Positions 8,797 to 16,751 of a stretch of 33,305 nt of DNA are shown piece after piece (within the stretch, counting starts at the first letter, position 1; every line of letters begins with the position of its first letter). A program made the translations under genes and the position numbers. This DNA is from Bacteroidota bacterium (GTDB lineage: Bacteria > Bacteroidota > Bacteroidia > Bacteroidales > JAGNHN01). The notes beneath the pieces are model-generated. The model did no database searches and was not told the origin of the DNA. It saw nothing but the letters and a program-made list of their open reading frames with translations. Where the stretch lies: contig JAKLHK010000035.1 of assembly GCA_022710185.1 (NCBI GenBank), positions 1-33,305 of the forward strand, in the 5' to 3' direction.

Positions 8797-9827
8797 TGTT
8801 CCCCGGCCCTGGCATAGGGGGGGAGATCGAGGGGGGCAAAGTTTCCGGACATATAACGGAATACCCCGGCCATGGCGATCATGGCGGCATTGTCGGTGCT
8901 GTAGGCAAAACGGGGCAGGAACACTTTCCATCCCTTGACTCCGGCCATCTGCAGCAAGGCTTCCCGAAGGCCCGAATTGGCGCTGACCCCTCCGGCGATA
9001 GCAATCTCCAGGATTCCGGTATGTTCCGCGGCGAGGGCCAGTTTGCGCAGCAGTATACTCACAATGCTGTGTTGCACCGAGGCACAGAGGTCTGCCTTGT
9101 TCTTCCCGATGAAGTCCGGATCGCTTTTCAGGCGGTCGCGGAGGAAGTACAGAAAGGATGTCTTCAGCCCGCTGAAGCTGTAATCGAGGCCGGGGATGCG
9201 CGGCTCAGGGAAACTGTATGCGAAGGCATTGCCTTCCCTGGCCAGCTTGTCGATGAGCGGCCCACCGGGGTAGGGCAGTCCCATGATCTTGGCGGCCTTG
9301 TCGAAGGCCTCTCCTGCCGCATCATCGATGGTTTGGCCGATACTGCGCATGTGCCCGGGGGATTCTACCACAACGATCTGGGTATGGCCCCCGGAAACTG
9401 TGAGACAAAGGAACGGAAATTGTGGTATTTCCTGATCCGGGGTGTCCCGGATGAAATGCGCGAGGATATGTGCCTGAAGATGATCAACGTCGAGCAGGGG
9501 GATCCCCAGGGAAAGGGAGAGGGCCTTGGCAAACGAGGTGCCAACCAGAAGGGATCCCAGAAGTCCCGGCCCACGGGTATAAGCGATGGCATTCAGCTCA
9601 TTTTTCCCTACATTTGCTTTGGACAGGGCGACCTCTACCACAGGGATGATGTTCTGCTGATGGGCCCTCGAGGCCAGCTCAGGGACTACGCCCCCGAAGT
9701 TCCGGTGAACTTCCTGGTTGGCGATCACGTTGGAAAGGATGTGGTCGCCCCGGATCACCGCAGCGGCGGTATCATCGCAGGAAGACTCTATACCAAGGAT
9801 TAGGATATCTTCTGTTGGCCTGAGCAT
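8790..9827 (-). CDS. tsaD: tRNA N6-adenosine threonylcarbamoyltransferase TsaD
   Basis: TsaD transfers the threonylcarbamoyl group onto A37 of ANN-decoding tRNAs in the universal t6A pathway, with TsaB and TsaE. The 345-residue protein has the ASKHA start 'ILGIESSCDDTAAAVI'. It carries the metal-binding HxxxH in 'VDHLQAHIL', the substrate loop 'SGGHTQIVVV' and 'DDAAGEAFDKAAKIMGLPYPGG'. The C-terminal metal Asp lies in 'STDNAAMIAMAG', the position of E. coli Asp300. The start at 9827 gives a short leader peptide before the ATPase fold; longer in-frame N-termini upstream would reach into tamB and lack family similarity. Its ATG shares the tetramer CATG with the tamB ATG on the other strand. The 3' end overlaps the lipoprotein gene by 7 bp. 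Confidence 0.95.
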   Translation of the reverse strand: MLRPTEDILILGIESSCDDTAAAVIRGDHILSNVIANQEVHRNFGGVVPELASRAHQQNIIPVVEVALSKANVGKNELNAIAYTRGPGLLGSLLVGTSFAKALSLSLGIPLLDVDHLQAHILAHFIRDTPDQEIPQFPFLCLTVSGGHTQIVVVESPGHMRSIGQTIDDAAGEAFDKAAKIMGLPYPGGPLIDKLAREGNAFAYSFPEPRIPGLDYSFSGLKTSFLYFLRDRLKSDPDFIGKNKADLCASVQHSIVSILLRKLALAAEHTGILEIAIAGGVSANSGLREALLQMAGVKGWKVFLPRFAYSTDNAAMIAMAGVFRYMSGNFAPLDLPPYARAGEHH

Positions 9828-12800
9828 GCGCAAAATTACCAAAATATGGCGGAAGGTGCTGTGGGTGCTTGCCTCGGCGCTGATCCTGCTGGTGGTGGTG
9901 CCCCCTTTGGCCATCCGTATCCCGGCGGTTCAGACCCTGGTGAAGAATGCAGCCGTGAATATACTCTCCGACCAACTGGGAGCTCGTGTCGCTATTGGTG
10001 CCGTGCGCTTGCGCTGGTATCTCGACCTCAGCCTCCAGGATGTTCAGCTCGATGACCTTCGCGGTGCCCCCTTGCTCAGGGTGGGGGAAGCCAGGGTGGA
10101 TATCGGCTCTCTGCGCCTTCGCAAGCGGATCCTGGTGGTGGCCAGCCTTCGCCTCGACCGCCCCGGCGTGATGATTCTGCGCAGGGCAGGGGAGGAGGAC
10201 ACCAACCTGCAGTTCCTTCTCGACCGCTTCGCCGCGGGGGATACCGCGGCAGCCCCCGCCTGGACCTTCAGGCTGGATGCGCTGGAGGTCACCGGGGGCT
10301 CCTTCGTTTATGAGGATGAGGCCCGGGGCCGTGTGGACTATGGGATCGACTGGGACCACCTCAGGGTGGATTCCCTCTATCTCAGCCTTAAAGATTACCA
10401 CCTCCAAGGGGACACCCACGTGTTCCGCCTCGACCACCTGGCCCTTCGCGAAGGTTCGGGCTTTCTATTGGATACCCTGACCGGGGATATGTCCCTGAGT
10501 GAGCAGGTGCTGCAAGCACGGCGTCTGCTGGTGCGAACGGCCGGTGCCCGCCTGGATCTGGACCTTGCCTTTACTTATGATTCCTTCGGGGCCTTCAACC
10601 ATTTCATCGACAGCGTCTATGTCCGGGCCGCACTGCGTCCTTCCCGCCTCGATATGGCAGAGCTGGCCTATTTCGCACCTGAGCTCCGTACAATGCACAA
10701 CCGGCTGACCTTGTCGGGTAATCTCAAAGGATATGTGAGCGCCTTCAGGGCACGGGAGCTGGAAATCGGTATGGGGCAGGACCTTATCCTCGCAGCCGAC
10801 CTCGATGTCAATGGCTTGCCCGAGGTGAAGGAGACCTTTGTCGATGCCCGTATCCGCCAGCTTGAGCTTCAGGCCAGTAGCCTGGAGAGGTTCAGGCTTC
10901 CGGAATCCTCACGCTTCGGTGAGATGCCCGCTATTCTTCATCGGCTCGGAACCACCCGTATCCGTGGGGTGTTCACCGGCTTTTACAACGACTTCGTAGC
11001 CCAGGCCGATGTGCAGGCGGCCCAGGGATCGGTGAATACCGACCTCGTCCTGCGGCAGGAACCCGGGGGTATGACCTACAGGGGAAGCATCAGTTCTCCG
11101 GCCTTCGACCTGGGCGGACTGCTTGAACTGCGAGGTATGCTGGGAAGCCTCCGCTTGGATATGGAAGTGGAGGGCAGGGGTACCGACTGGAGTACCCTCG
11201 ACCTCAAGATGCAAGGGGTGGTGGATTCCCTGGAACTTCAGGGGGAGACCTTCACCCGCATCGATATCCACGGGATGATGGAAGGGAAGCGATACACTGG
11301 TCAGCTGGCGGTGGACGACGACCTGCTGGGCCTGGACTTCAATGGGGAGGTAGACCTGGAAGGGGAGGTGCCCCGCTTCGACGTGATGGCCAGCGTGCAC
11401 CATGCCCGCCTGGACCGGCTCACACGCAACGCATTCGGTAAGTATCTCAGTGCCAAAGGAGAAGTGATGCTGAACTTTTCCGGGGACCGGCTGGATCAGC
11501 TGGAAGGCACGATGGGCATCGAAGGCCTTGAACTGGCCGATACCGCGGAGCGGTTGCGCTGCCGATCCCTGTTGCTGAGTTTTGAACCCGACGACCGCAG
11601 GTATAAAGCCGTCAGGTTGCGTTCAGACCTTGCCGACCTCGATATTGAGGGGAGTTTCAGGTTCGAGGAACTATACCACGGCCTGGGATACAGCCTGCAG
11701 CGGCTACTCCCCACGGCCGGTTGGAAGGCGGCCATCCCCGCACCAGAAGTCGGGCACTACGCCAATCTGGAACTCACCCTCTATGAGACTGCGCCCCTCT
11801 CCGCCATCTTTTTTCCCGGGCTATACTTTGCGTTCGGGACCCAGCTCAACGCCCGCATGCTTGCTGAAGGTCAGGATTTGAACTGGCAGATGCGATCGCC
11901 TGAACTTTCCTTCAATGGGGTTGACCTGAGGGATGCCGAGATTTCCGGCAGCCTGCTGGAGGCGGGTGCCGGGTTGAAACTGAGGGGGAGCTCCCTGGCT
12001 ATATCCGACAGTATAAAAACCTATGTCCCCACTGCGGATTTCCTGGTAACCACAGATTCGGCAGAGTTCGTGATCTCGTGGCAGGACCAGCAAGGGGCGA
12101 CAACAGGCAAAGGTATGCTTCGCGGTTTCGCTTCTCTGCCCGATACCGCTAACCTGGTGGTGCGCCTGAGCGAGTCGCGCATACCCCTCGACAGCCTGTT
12201 GTGGACCTTCAATACGGATCATGCAATCAGTATTGACCCCCAGGGGGTGAGCTTCCGTAATGTTATGCTCAGTCACAAGCTGCAGATGATCCGGTTGAAC
12301 GGCAAGCTGGACCGCAGTCCGGAAAGCCAGCTGGGGCTGCAGTTCAACCATTTCGATATACGGATGGCGCACCTGTTGCTTGAGCCCTATGGTGTAGAAC
12401 TGGAAGGCATTATGGATGGCGATGTCACCCTCATGTCTGTCCTCGGGACCCCCAGGGGCTTTTCTTCCTTGAATATCCGCGATTTTACCTTCAACGGCGA
12501 CCTGCTCGGCGATGCCCAGGTGCTGGCCGACTGGCAGCCCGACCTGAAGCGGCTCCGCACCGATACCCGTGTGATCTATCAGGGAAATGCAGGTCAAAGT
12601 GTCCCCCTTGAAGTCACAGGCTTCTACTATCCGGAACGTGACACAGGCAACTTCGATCTGAATATTTCCGTTAGCAACTTGAAGCTGAGTATATTGCAGC
12701 CCTATATCAGTACACTGAGCTCCAGGCTCTCCGGCTTTCTCTCCGGACAACTCGGCCTGAGCGGGACCACAGCCCGGCCGGTATTGGCAGGGCGGCTCAC

Positions 12801-14226
12801 GGCCCGGCGCGCCGCCATTCTCATCGATTATCTCAATGAGGAGTACTCCTTTACCCATGACATCATCGTGAAACCCGACGGTTTCGTAGTCCAGGATCTC
12901 GAACTCTCCGATGCCCAGGGCCAGAAGGCGCTGTGCAATGGCGGGATATATCATGAGGGGTTCAGGGACCTGCGGGTCGATTTCAGTGTGGCACCTCAGG
13001 CATTTTCGGTGCTCAACACCACTCTCGCCCAGAACGAGCTGTTCTACGGCAGAGGAAAGGGAACAGGAACCGCACGGTTCAGCGGACCTCCCGACGACCT
13101 CCTAATGGATATCCGTGCCACCACCGATAAGGGTACCCGGATCCATATCCCCATTTCCTATGATGCCGAAGTGTCGGATCGTGGCTACATCACCTTTATT
13201 GATCCCCGGGCGAAGGCGGAGGAGGAGATGGCCGGACCGGCCAGTCTGAGCGGGATACGGATGAACTTCGATCTGACGGCCACGCCCGACGCGGAGGTTG
13301 AGATCAGCCTGCCTTCGCGCATGGGACAGATCAAGGGCAAGGGAAACGGGAACCTGAGGTTCAATATCGATACACGGGGCGAGTTCAATATGTTCGGGGA
13401 TTATGAGATCAGCGAGGGCTTTTTTGATATGACCCTGCAAAACCTGCTGAGCCGCCGTTTCGAGATTCGCAAGGGCAGCCAGATCCGGTGGAACGGGGAC
13501 CCTTATGCGGCCGAGCTGGCCATGGTGGCGGTATATAAAGTGAGGGCCAGCCTGAGGGAGCTGATGCCGGTTGGAGATTCCTCCGCGTACCGCCAGCGCG
13601 TCCCGGTCAACTGTATCATTCGTCTTTCCGACAACCTCCTTTCGCCCGGTATCCGCTTCGCCTTCGAGCTTCCGGAAAGCAGTGAGGAAGTCAATCGTAT
13701 CGTTTTCAGTCAGATAGACACTACAAACGACGCCATGATGAGCCGTCAGATGATCTCTTTGCTGGTACTCAACAGTTTTATCTCTGAAGAAGGCAGCGGC
13801 AGCCTGGCGTCCGGGGTGAGTGCTTCCTCCTTCGAGCTGCTGAGCATGCAGCTGAGCAACTGGCTTTCCCAGATCAGCCAGGACTTTGACATCGGGGTAC
13901 ACTATCGGCCCGGGGACGAGATGACCAATGAGGAACTGGAGCTGGCCCTTACTACCCAGGTGCTCAACGACCGGGTGCTCATCAATGGCAACGTGGGCAT
14001 CGCGGGTGAACGCAATACGTCCAATGCCAGCAGCCTGGTGGGCGATGTGCAGATCGAGGTAAAGCTTACGGAGGACGGGCGTTTCAGGGTCAAGGCCTTC
14101 AACAAGTCGAATTATGTGGACCTGCTGGACACCCGTGCGCCATATACGCAGGGAGTCGGGGTGTTTTACCGCAAGGAGTTCGATGAGCTGGAAGAGGTCT
14201 TCCGCCCCCGTAGAACGATAAAGTAG
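9826..14226 (+). CDS. tamB: Translocation/assembly module TamB (DUF490-type)
   Basis: A 1466-residue TamB/AsmA-like envelope protein. Proteins of this family span the periplasm as a long beta-groove and are linked to outer-membrane protein assembly or phospholipid transport. The N-terminus 'MRKITKIWRKVLWVLASALILLVV' (cut here) is a basic cap plus one inner-membrane helix. After it come repeated AsmA-like beta segments ('VRLRWYLDLSLQDVQLDD', 'DALEVTGGSFVYEDE'). The last 450 residues match the TamB C-terminal domain in character: 'LSGQLGLSGTTARPVLAGRLTA', 'GRGKGTGTARFSGPPDDL', 'IKGKGNGNLRFNI' and a final beta-rich 'GVGVFYRKEFDE'. The ATG at 9826 is chosen over a longer frame start at 9718, because the extra residues would be antisense to tsaD and break the membrane helix. 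The stop lies 2 bp from convergent ribBA. No TamA/Omp85 partner is present. Confidence 0.9.
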   Translation: MRKITKIWRKVLWVLASALILLVVVPPLAIRIPAVQTLVKNAAVNILSDQLGARVAIGAVRLRWYLDLSLQDVQLDDLRGAPLLRVGEARVDIGSLRLRKRILVVASLRLDRPGVMILRRAGEEDTNLQFLLDRFAAGDTAAAPAWTFRLDALEVTGGSFVYEDEARGRVDYGIDWDHLRVDSLYLSLKDYHLQGDTHVFRLDHLALREGSGFLLDTLTGDMSLSEQVLQARRLLVRTAGARLDLDLAFTYDSFGAFNHFIDSVYVRAALRPSRLDMAELAYFAPELRTMHNRLTLSGNLKGYVSAFRARELEIGMGQDLILAADLDVNGLPEVKETFVDARIRQLELQASSLERFRLPESSRFGEMPAILHRLGTTRIRGVFTGFYNDFVAQADVQAAQGSVNTDLVLRQEPGGMTYRGSISSPAFDLGGLLELRGMLGSLRLDMEVEGRGTDWSTLDLKMQGVVDSLELQGETFTRIDIHGMMEGKRYTGQLAVDDDLLGLDFNGEVDLEGEVPRFDVMASVHHARLDRLTRNAFGKYLSAKGEVMLNFSGDRLDQLEGTMGIEGLELADTAERLRCRSLLLSFEPDDRRYKAVRLRSDLADLDIEGSFRFEELYHGLGYSLQRLLPTAGWKAAIPAPEVGHYANLELTLYETAPLSAIFFPGLYFAFGTQLNARMLAEGQDLNWQMRSPELSFNGVDLRDAEISGSLLEAGAGLKLRGSSLAISDSIKTYVPTADFLVTTDSAEFVISWQDQQGATTGKGMLRGFASLPDTANLVVRLSESRIPLDSLLWTFNTDHAISIDPQGVSFRNVMLSHKLQMIRLNGKLDRSPESQLGLQFNHFDIRMAHLLLEPYGVELEGIMDGDVTLMSVLGTPRGFSSLNIRDFTFNGDLLGDAQVLADWQPDLKRLRTDTRVIYQGNAGQSVPLEVTGFYYPERDTGNFDLNISVSNLKLSILQPYISTLSSRLSGFLSGQLGLSGTTARPVLAGRLTARRAAILIDYLNEEYSFTHDIIVKPDGFVVQDLELSDAQGQKALCNGGIYHEGFRDLRVDFSVAPQAFSVLNTTLAQNELFYGRGKGTGTARFSGPPDDLLMDIRATTDKGTRIHIPISYDAEVSDRGYITFIDPRAKAEEEMAGPASLSGIRMNFDLTATPDAEVEISLPSRMGQIKGKGNGNLRFNIDTRGEFNMFGDYEISEGFFDMTLQNLLSRRFEIRKGSQIRWNGDPYAAELAMVAVYKVRASLRELMPVGDSSAYRQRVPVNCIIRLSDNLLSPGIRFAFELPESSEEVNRIVFSQIDTTNDAMMSRQMISLLVLNSFISEEGSGSLASGVSASSFELLSMQLSNWLSQISQDFDIGVHYRPGDEMTNEELELALTTQVLNDRVLINGNVGIAGERNTSNASSLVGDVQIEVKLTEDGRFRVKAFNKSNYVDLLDTRAPYTQGVGVFYRKEFDELEEVFRPRRTIK
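9831..9838 (-). promoter_or_regulatory. Possible -7 box (TAATTTTG) just before tsaD
   Basis: On the minus strand TAATTTTG fits TAnnTTTG and ends 3 bases before the tsaD ATG. If used, transcription would begin at about the start codon, giving a leaderless or nearly leaderless mRNA. The box lies within codons 2-5 of tamB, so chance is a real alternative. Confidence 0.25.
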
Positions 14227-14228
14227 TT

Positions 14229-15440
14229 TTAGTCGAGATTCAGGAGATGCCCCATGCGCTCCTGCTTGGTCTTGAGGTAGCGGTAATTGTGGGGATTGGG
14301 CTGGATGATCAGCGGCAGGTTGTCCACGATCTCGAGACCATAGCCCAGCAGGCCGGCCCTTTTCTGGGGGTTATTGCTGATCAGGCGGATACGGCGGGCA
14401 CCCAGTTCACGGATCATCTGAGCACCAATCCCGTAATCGCGCTCGTCTGCCTTGAAACCCAGCCGCTCGTTGGCCTCTATGGTATCCAGTCCGAGCTCCT
14501 GCAGGTGATAGGCCTTCAGCTTGTTGAGCAGCCCGATCCCACGGCCTTCCTGGTTCATGTACAGGATGATGCCTTTTCCTTCTTCCTCCACCAGGCGCAT
14601 GGCCTGGTGCAGCTGGGGCCCGCAGTCACATTTGCAGGAGCCCAGCACGTCCCCGGTAAGGCAGGAGGAATGCACCCTGACCAGCACCGGCTCATCGGGC
14701 GTCCAATGGCCCTTTACCAGGGCCAGGTGCAGGATGTCGTTGCTGGTGTCGCGGAAGACCTTAAGGTCGAAGCTGCCCCATTCGGTAGGAAGGGCTACCG
14801 TTTCTTCGAGGCGGATGAGGCTCTCGGTCATGACCCGGTAGGCGATGAGGTCGCGTATCGAGATGATCTTGAGATCGAAACGCTTAGCGATCTGAACCAG
14901 TTCCGGCAGGCGTGCCATGCCCCCTTCCTCGTCCATAATCTCGACCAGTGCCGCGGCAGGTTTCAGCCCGGCAAGACGGGCCAGGTCTACGGCTGCCTCG
15001 GTATGCCCTGCCCTGCGCAGCACCCCTCCTTTCTTCGCCTTCAGGGGAAAAATATGGCCAGGGCGGGCCAGGTCCTCCGGCCGGGTGGCCTCCGCGGCCA
15101 GGGCCAGAATGGTCTTGGCACGGTCGGAAGCGGAAATTCCTGTGCTGCAGCCCTTTCCTATAAGATCAACAGATACCGTGAAGGCTGTCTCATGCAAGGC
15201 GGTGTTGTTTGACACCATCATCTCAAGTCCCAGCGCCTCACAGCGCTCCTCGCTCACCGGAGCACAGATCAGTCCCCTGCCGTAACGGGCCATGAAGTTC
15301 ACGATCTCTGGGGTGATCGTTTCCGCTGCAGTAATGAAATCCCCTTCGTTCTCCCGGTCCTCATCGTCCACCACGATCAGTACCTTACCCTGGCGGATGT
15401 CTTCAATGGCTTCCTCTATCGTGTTCAGCTTCAGTTCCAT
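14229..15440 (-). CDS. ribBA: Bifunctional RibBA (DHBP synthase / GTP cyclohydrolase II)
   Basis: This fusion catalyses both entry steps of riboflavin synthesis. The N-terminal RibB half converts ribulose-5-phosphate to 3,4-dihydroxy-2-butanone-4-phosphate; the C-terminal RibA half opens GTP. RibB motifs: the acidic loop '[11 protein letters not shown]' at residues 25-35, '[13 protein letters not shown]' and '[16 protein letters not shown]'. RibA motifs: the zinc site C-x10-C-x-C in '[16 protein letters not shown]', the catalytic 'NQEGRGIGL' and 'NNPQKRAGL'. Both halves look intact and the 403-residue length is normal. The ATG at 15440 is preferred over an upstream in-frame ATG at 15488, because a TAnnTTTG box at 15483-15476 places transcription start downstream of 15488, and the shorter form begins at the usual RibB N-terminus. 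No riboflavin (FMN) riboswitch is recognisable in the short leader. Confidence 0.95.
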   Translation of the reverse strand: MELKLNTIEEAIEDIRQGKVLIVVDDEDRENEGDFITAAETITPEIVNFMARYGRGLICAPVSEERCEALGLEMMVSNNTALHETAFTVSVDLIGKGCSTGISASDRAKTILALAAEATRPEDLARPGHIFPLKAKKGGVLRRAGHTEAAVDLARLAGLKPAAALVEIMDEEGGMARLPELVQIAKRFDLKIISIRDLIAYRVMTESLIRLEETVALPTEWGSFDLKVFRDTSNDILHLALVKGHWTPDEPVLVRVHSSCLTGDVLGSCKCDCGPQLHQAMRLVEEEGKGIILYMNQEGRGIGLLNKLKAYHLQELGLDTIEANERLGFKADERDYGIGAQMIRELGARRIRLISNNPQKRAGLLGYGLEIVDNLPLIIQPNPHNYRYLKTKQERMGHLLNLD

Positions 15441-15475
15441 AGGACCTGGATCTCTGGATGTGGTCAATTCGGATG

Positions 15476-15483
15476 CAAAGGTA
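15476..15483 (-). promoter_or_regulatory. Bacteroidota -7 box (TACCTTTG) for ribBA
   Basis: TACCTTTG on the minus strand matches TAnnTTTG fully. A TTG lies 24 nt further upstream as a loose -33 candidate. It gives a leader of about 30 nt before the ATG at 15440 and decides the ribBA start, since the in-frame ATG at 15488 would lie upstream of the transcript. Confidence 0.55.
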
Positions 15484-15548
15484 GGCATTTCGTTGATAAG
15501 GTTCTAACAAGCCCTCCTTTACCGTTCGGAATCGCGCCCATCTTGCGT

Positions 15549-15556
15549 TACCTTTG
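15549..15556 (+). promoter_or_regulatory. Bacteroidota -7 box (TACCTTTG) for the 15581 gene
   Basis: TACCTTTG followed by TCCCC lies 24 bp before the ATG at 15581 and mirrors the ribBA box on the other strand. The two divergent -7 boxes are 65 bp apart, so the two genes share one compact intergenic promoter region. Confidence 0.5.
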
Positions 15557-15580
15557 TCCCCTTAACCATTTCCTAAATCC

Positions 15581-16681
15581 ATGGCCCGTCGCATCCAACC
15601 CAATCCGGGGATCGTTTCCTTCCTTTTTCTGATCCTTGCAGCCCTTCACCTGAATGCCCAGGTTACGCTCACCCAGGCTGATATGCCGGCGGTGAACGAC
15701 ACTTTCCGGATCAGTACCGCTGTAGATATTTCGGGCCAGGACCCTTCCCTCACCGGGGCAGCTTATACCTGGGATTATTCCGGGCTCAGCGCCCTCAGCC
15801 AGACGCTCGATACCTTTCTTCCAATGAGCACAGTGCCTGCCCTTTATCAGCTCTTTTTCAACAACCCCCTCGACCCCAATAAGGCAAACCTGGCCCGCAA
15901 AATGCCCATGCTCAACCTCATTCCCGGCTTTGAGATCGGGGATGTATACGAATTCTACCGCAACAACGCGCAGAGCTTCAGTTTTCTGGGTTATGCCGGG
16001 GAGCTGAGCGGGATACCTCTGGCAGTGAAATACGACCAGCCCGACGTTTGGTACCGCTTTCCGTTGAACTTCGGTGCCCACGACTCCTCCCGCTCCGTGT
16101 TCAGCCTGAGCCTTCCGGGCCTGGGCAGCTTCTATTCCGATCGTAAGCGGTGGAACACAGTGGATGGCTGGGGACAGCTCAGTACGCCCTTCGGCACCTT
16201 CCAGGTCCTCCGGCAGCGCTCGGAAGTGGAGGAGTACGACAGCCTCTTCCTGGATACCCTCGGCAGCGGTTTTGGGATCCAGCGTCTGTTTACCGAGTAC
16301 AAGTGGCTGGCCCAGGGATACGGGCTGCCCGTGTTGCAGGTAACGGCAGAGGGGCCGTTGGTGACGGTTACCTATCTCGACTCCGCGTTGGCCCAGGGGA
16401 CGCCAGTGACCTACCAGGCGCTGGATCCGTGGGGTCTCCGGGTGAGTGTGGATCAGGAGAGCGGACAGCTCCTGCTCCGTATGCGGTCGCCTTTAGACGG
16501 ACCGGCAGAATGCGGGCTCTACGACCTGGGTGGAAGGCGGTTGATGCAAGTCCCGCTGCACCTGGTGCAGGGGGAGAATGCACAGTCCTTGCGGCCGGAC
16601 TCCCCCCTGGCTCCCGGGGTTTACCTGCTCAGGCTCAGTTTGGGAAACCGCTCCATCATGGAGAAAGTTCTGGTACCCTGA
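15581..16681 (+). CDS. Secreted protein with T9SS C-terminal sorting domain
   Basis: A 366-residue exported protein. Residues 1-27 are a signal peptide (basic start, 'IVSFLFLILAALHLNAQ'). The body (about 28-285) has beta-rich stretches such as 'AAYTWDYSGLSAL', 'VWYRFPLNFGAHDSS' and 'FGTFQVLRQRSEVEEYDSL'; I know this arrangement from Bacteroidota T9SS cargo proteins without an assigned activity. The last 75 residues form a type-A sorting domain: 'LLLRMRSPLDGPAECGLYDL' (cut here), then 'GGRRLMQ', 'LAPGVYLLRLSLGNRSIMEKVLVP'. The domain directs export across the outer membrane and attachment to the surface or release. It is transcribed divergently from ribBA and followed by a stem-loop before the AddA-like gene. 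Confidence 0.85.
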   Translation: MARRIQPNPGIVSFLFLILAALHLNAQVTLTQADMPAVNDTFRISTAVDISGQDPSLTGAAYTWDYSGLSALSQTLDTFLPMSTVPALYQLFFNNPLDPNKANLARKMPMLNLIPGFEIGDVYEFYRNNAQSFSFLGYAGELSGIPLAVKYDQPDVWYRFPLNFGAHDSSRSVFSLSLPGLGSFYSDRKRWNTVDGWGQLSTPFGTFQVLRQRSEVEEYDSLFLDTLGSGFGIQRLFTEYKWLAQGYGLPVLQVTAEGPLVTVTYLDSALAQGTPVTYQALDPWGLRVSVDQESGQLLLRMRSPLDGPAECGLYDLGGRRLMQVPLHLVQGENAQSLRPDSPLAPGVYLLRLSLGNRSIMEKVLVP

Positions 16682-16685
16682 AAGA

Positions 16686-16725
16686 ACTGCCTTCTCCTGA
16701 CCCCAGGGCGAAAGGTCAGGGCAGT
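16686..16725 (+). terminator. Stem-loop after the T9SS gene (terminator-like, no U tract)
   Basis: ACTGCC (16686-16691) pairs with GGCAGT (16720-16725), and CTGACC (16697-16702) with GGTCAG (16714-16719), giving a two-part stem with a one-sided bulge and an 11-nt loop. No T run follows, so it may be a weak terminator, an mRNA 3'-end protector or a processing site before the AddA-like gene. Confidence 0.4.
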
Positions 16726-16751
16726 GGGAAATGCCTAACTTAGCCTTTCCT

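Noticed and set aside
9718..9825. Longer tamB start at 9718
   Set aside because: The added residues are antisense to tsaD and would put 36 unlike residues before the membrane helix.
11821..12954. Minus-strand open frame of 377 codons inside tamB
   Set aside because: It lies fully within tamB, has no signal, motif or promoter, and reads as a codon-bias shadow.
15441..15488. Longer ribBA N-terminus starting at the ATG at 15488
   Set aside because: The 16 extra residues lie across a full TAnnTTTG box and are not part of RibB; the ATG at 15440 gives the usual start.
14441..15520. FMN riboswitch before ribBA
   Set aside because: The leader between the -7 box and the ATG is only about 30 nt, too short for an RFN element, and none of its conserved blocks is seen.
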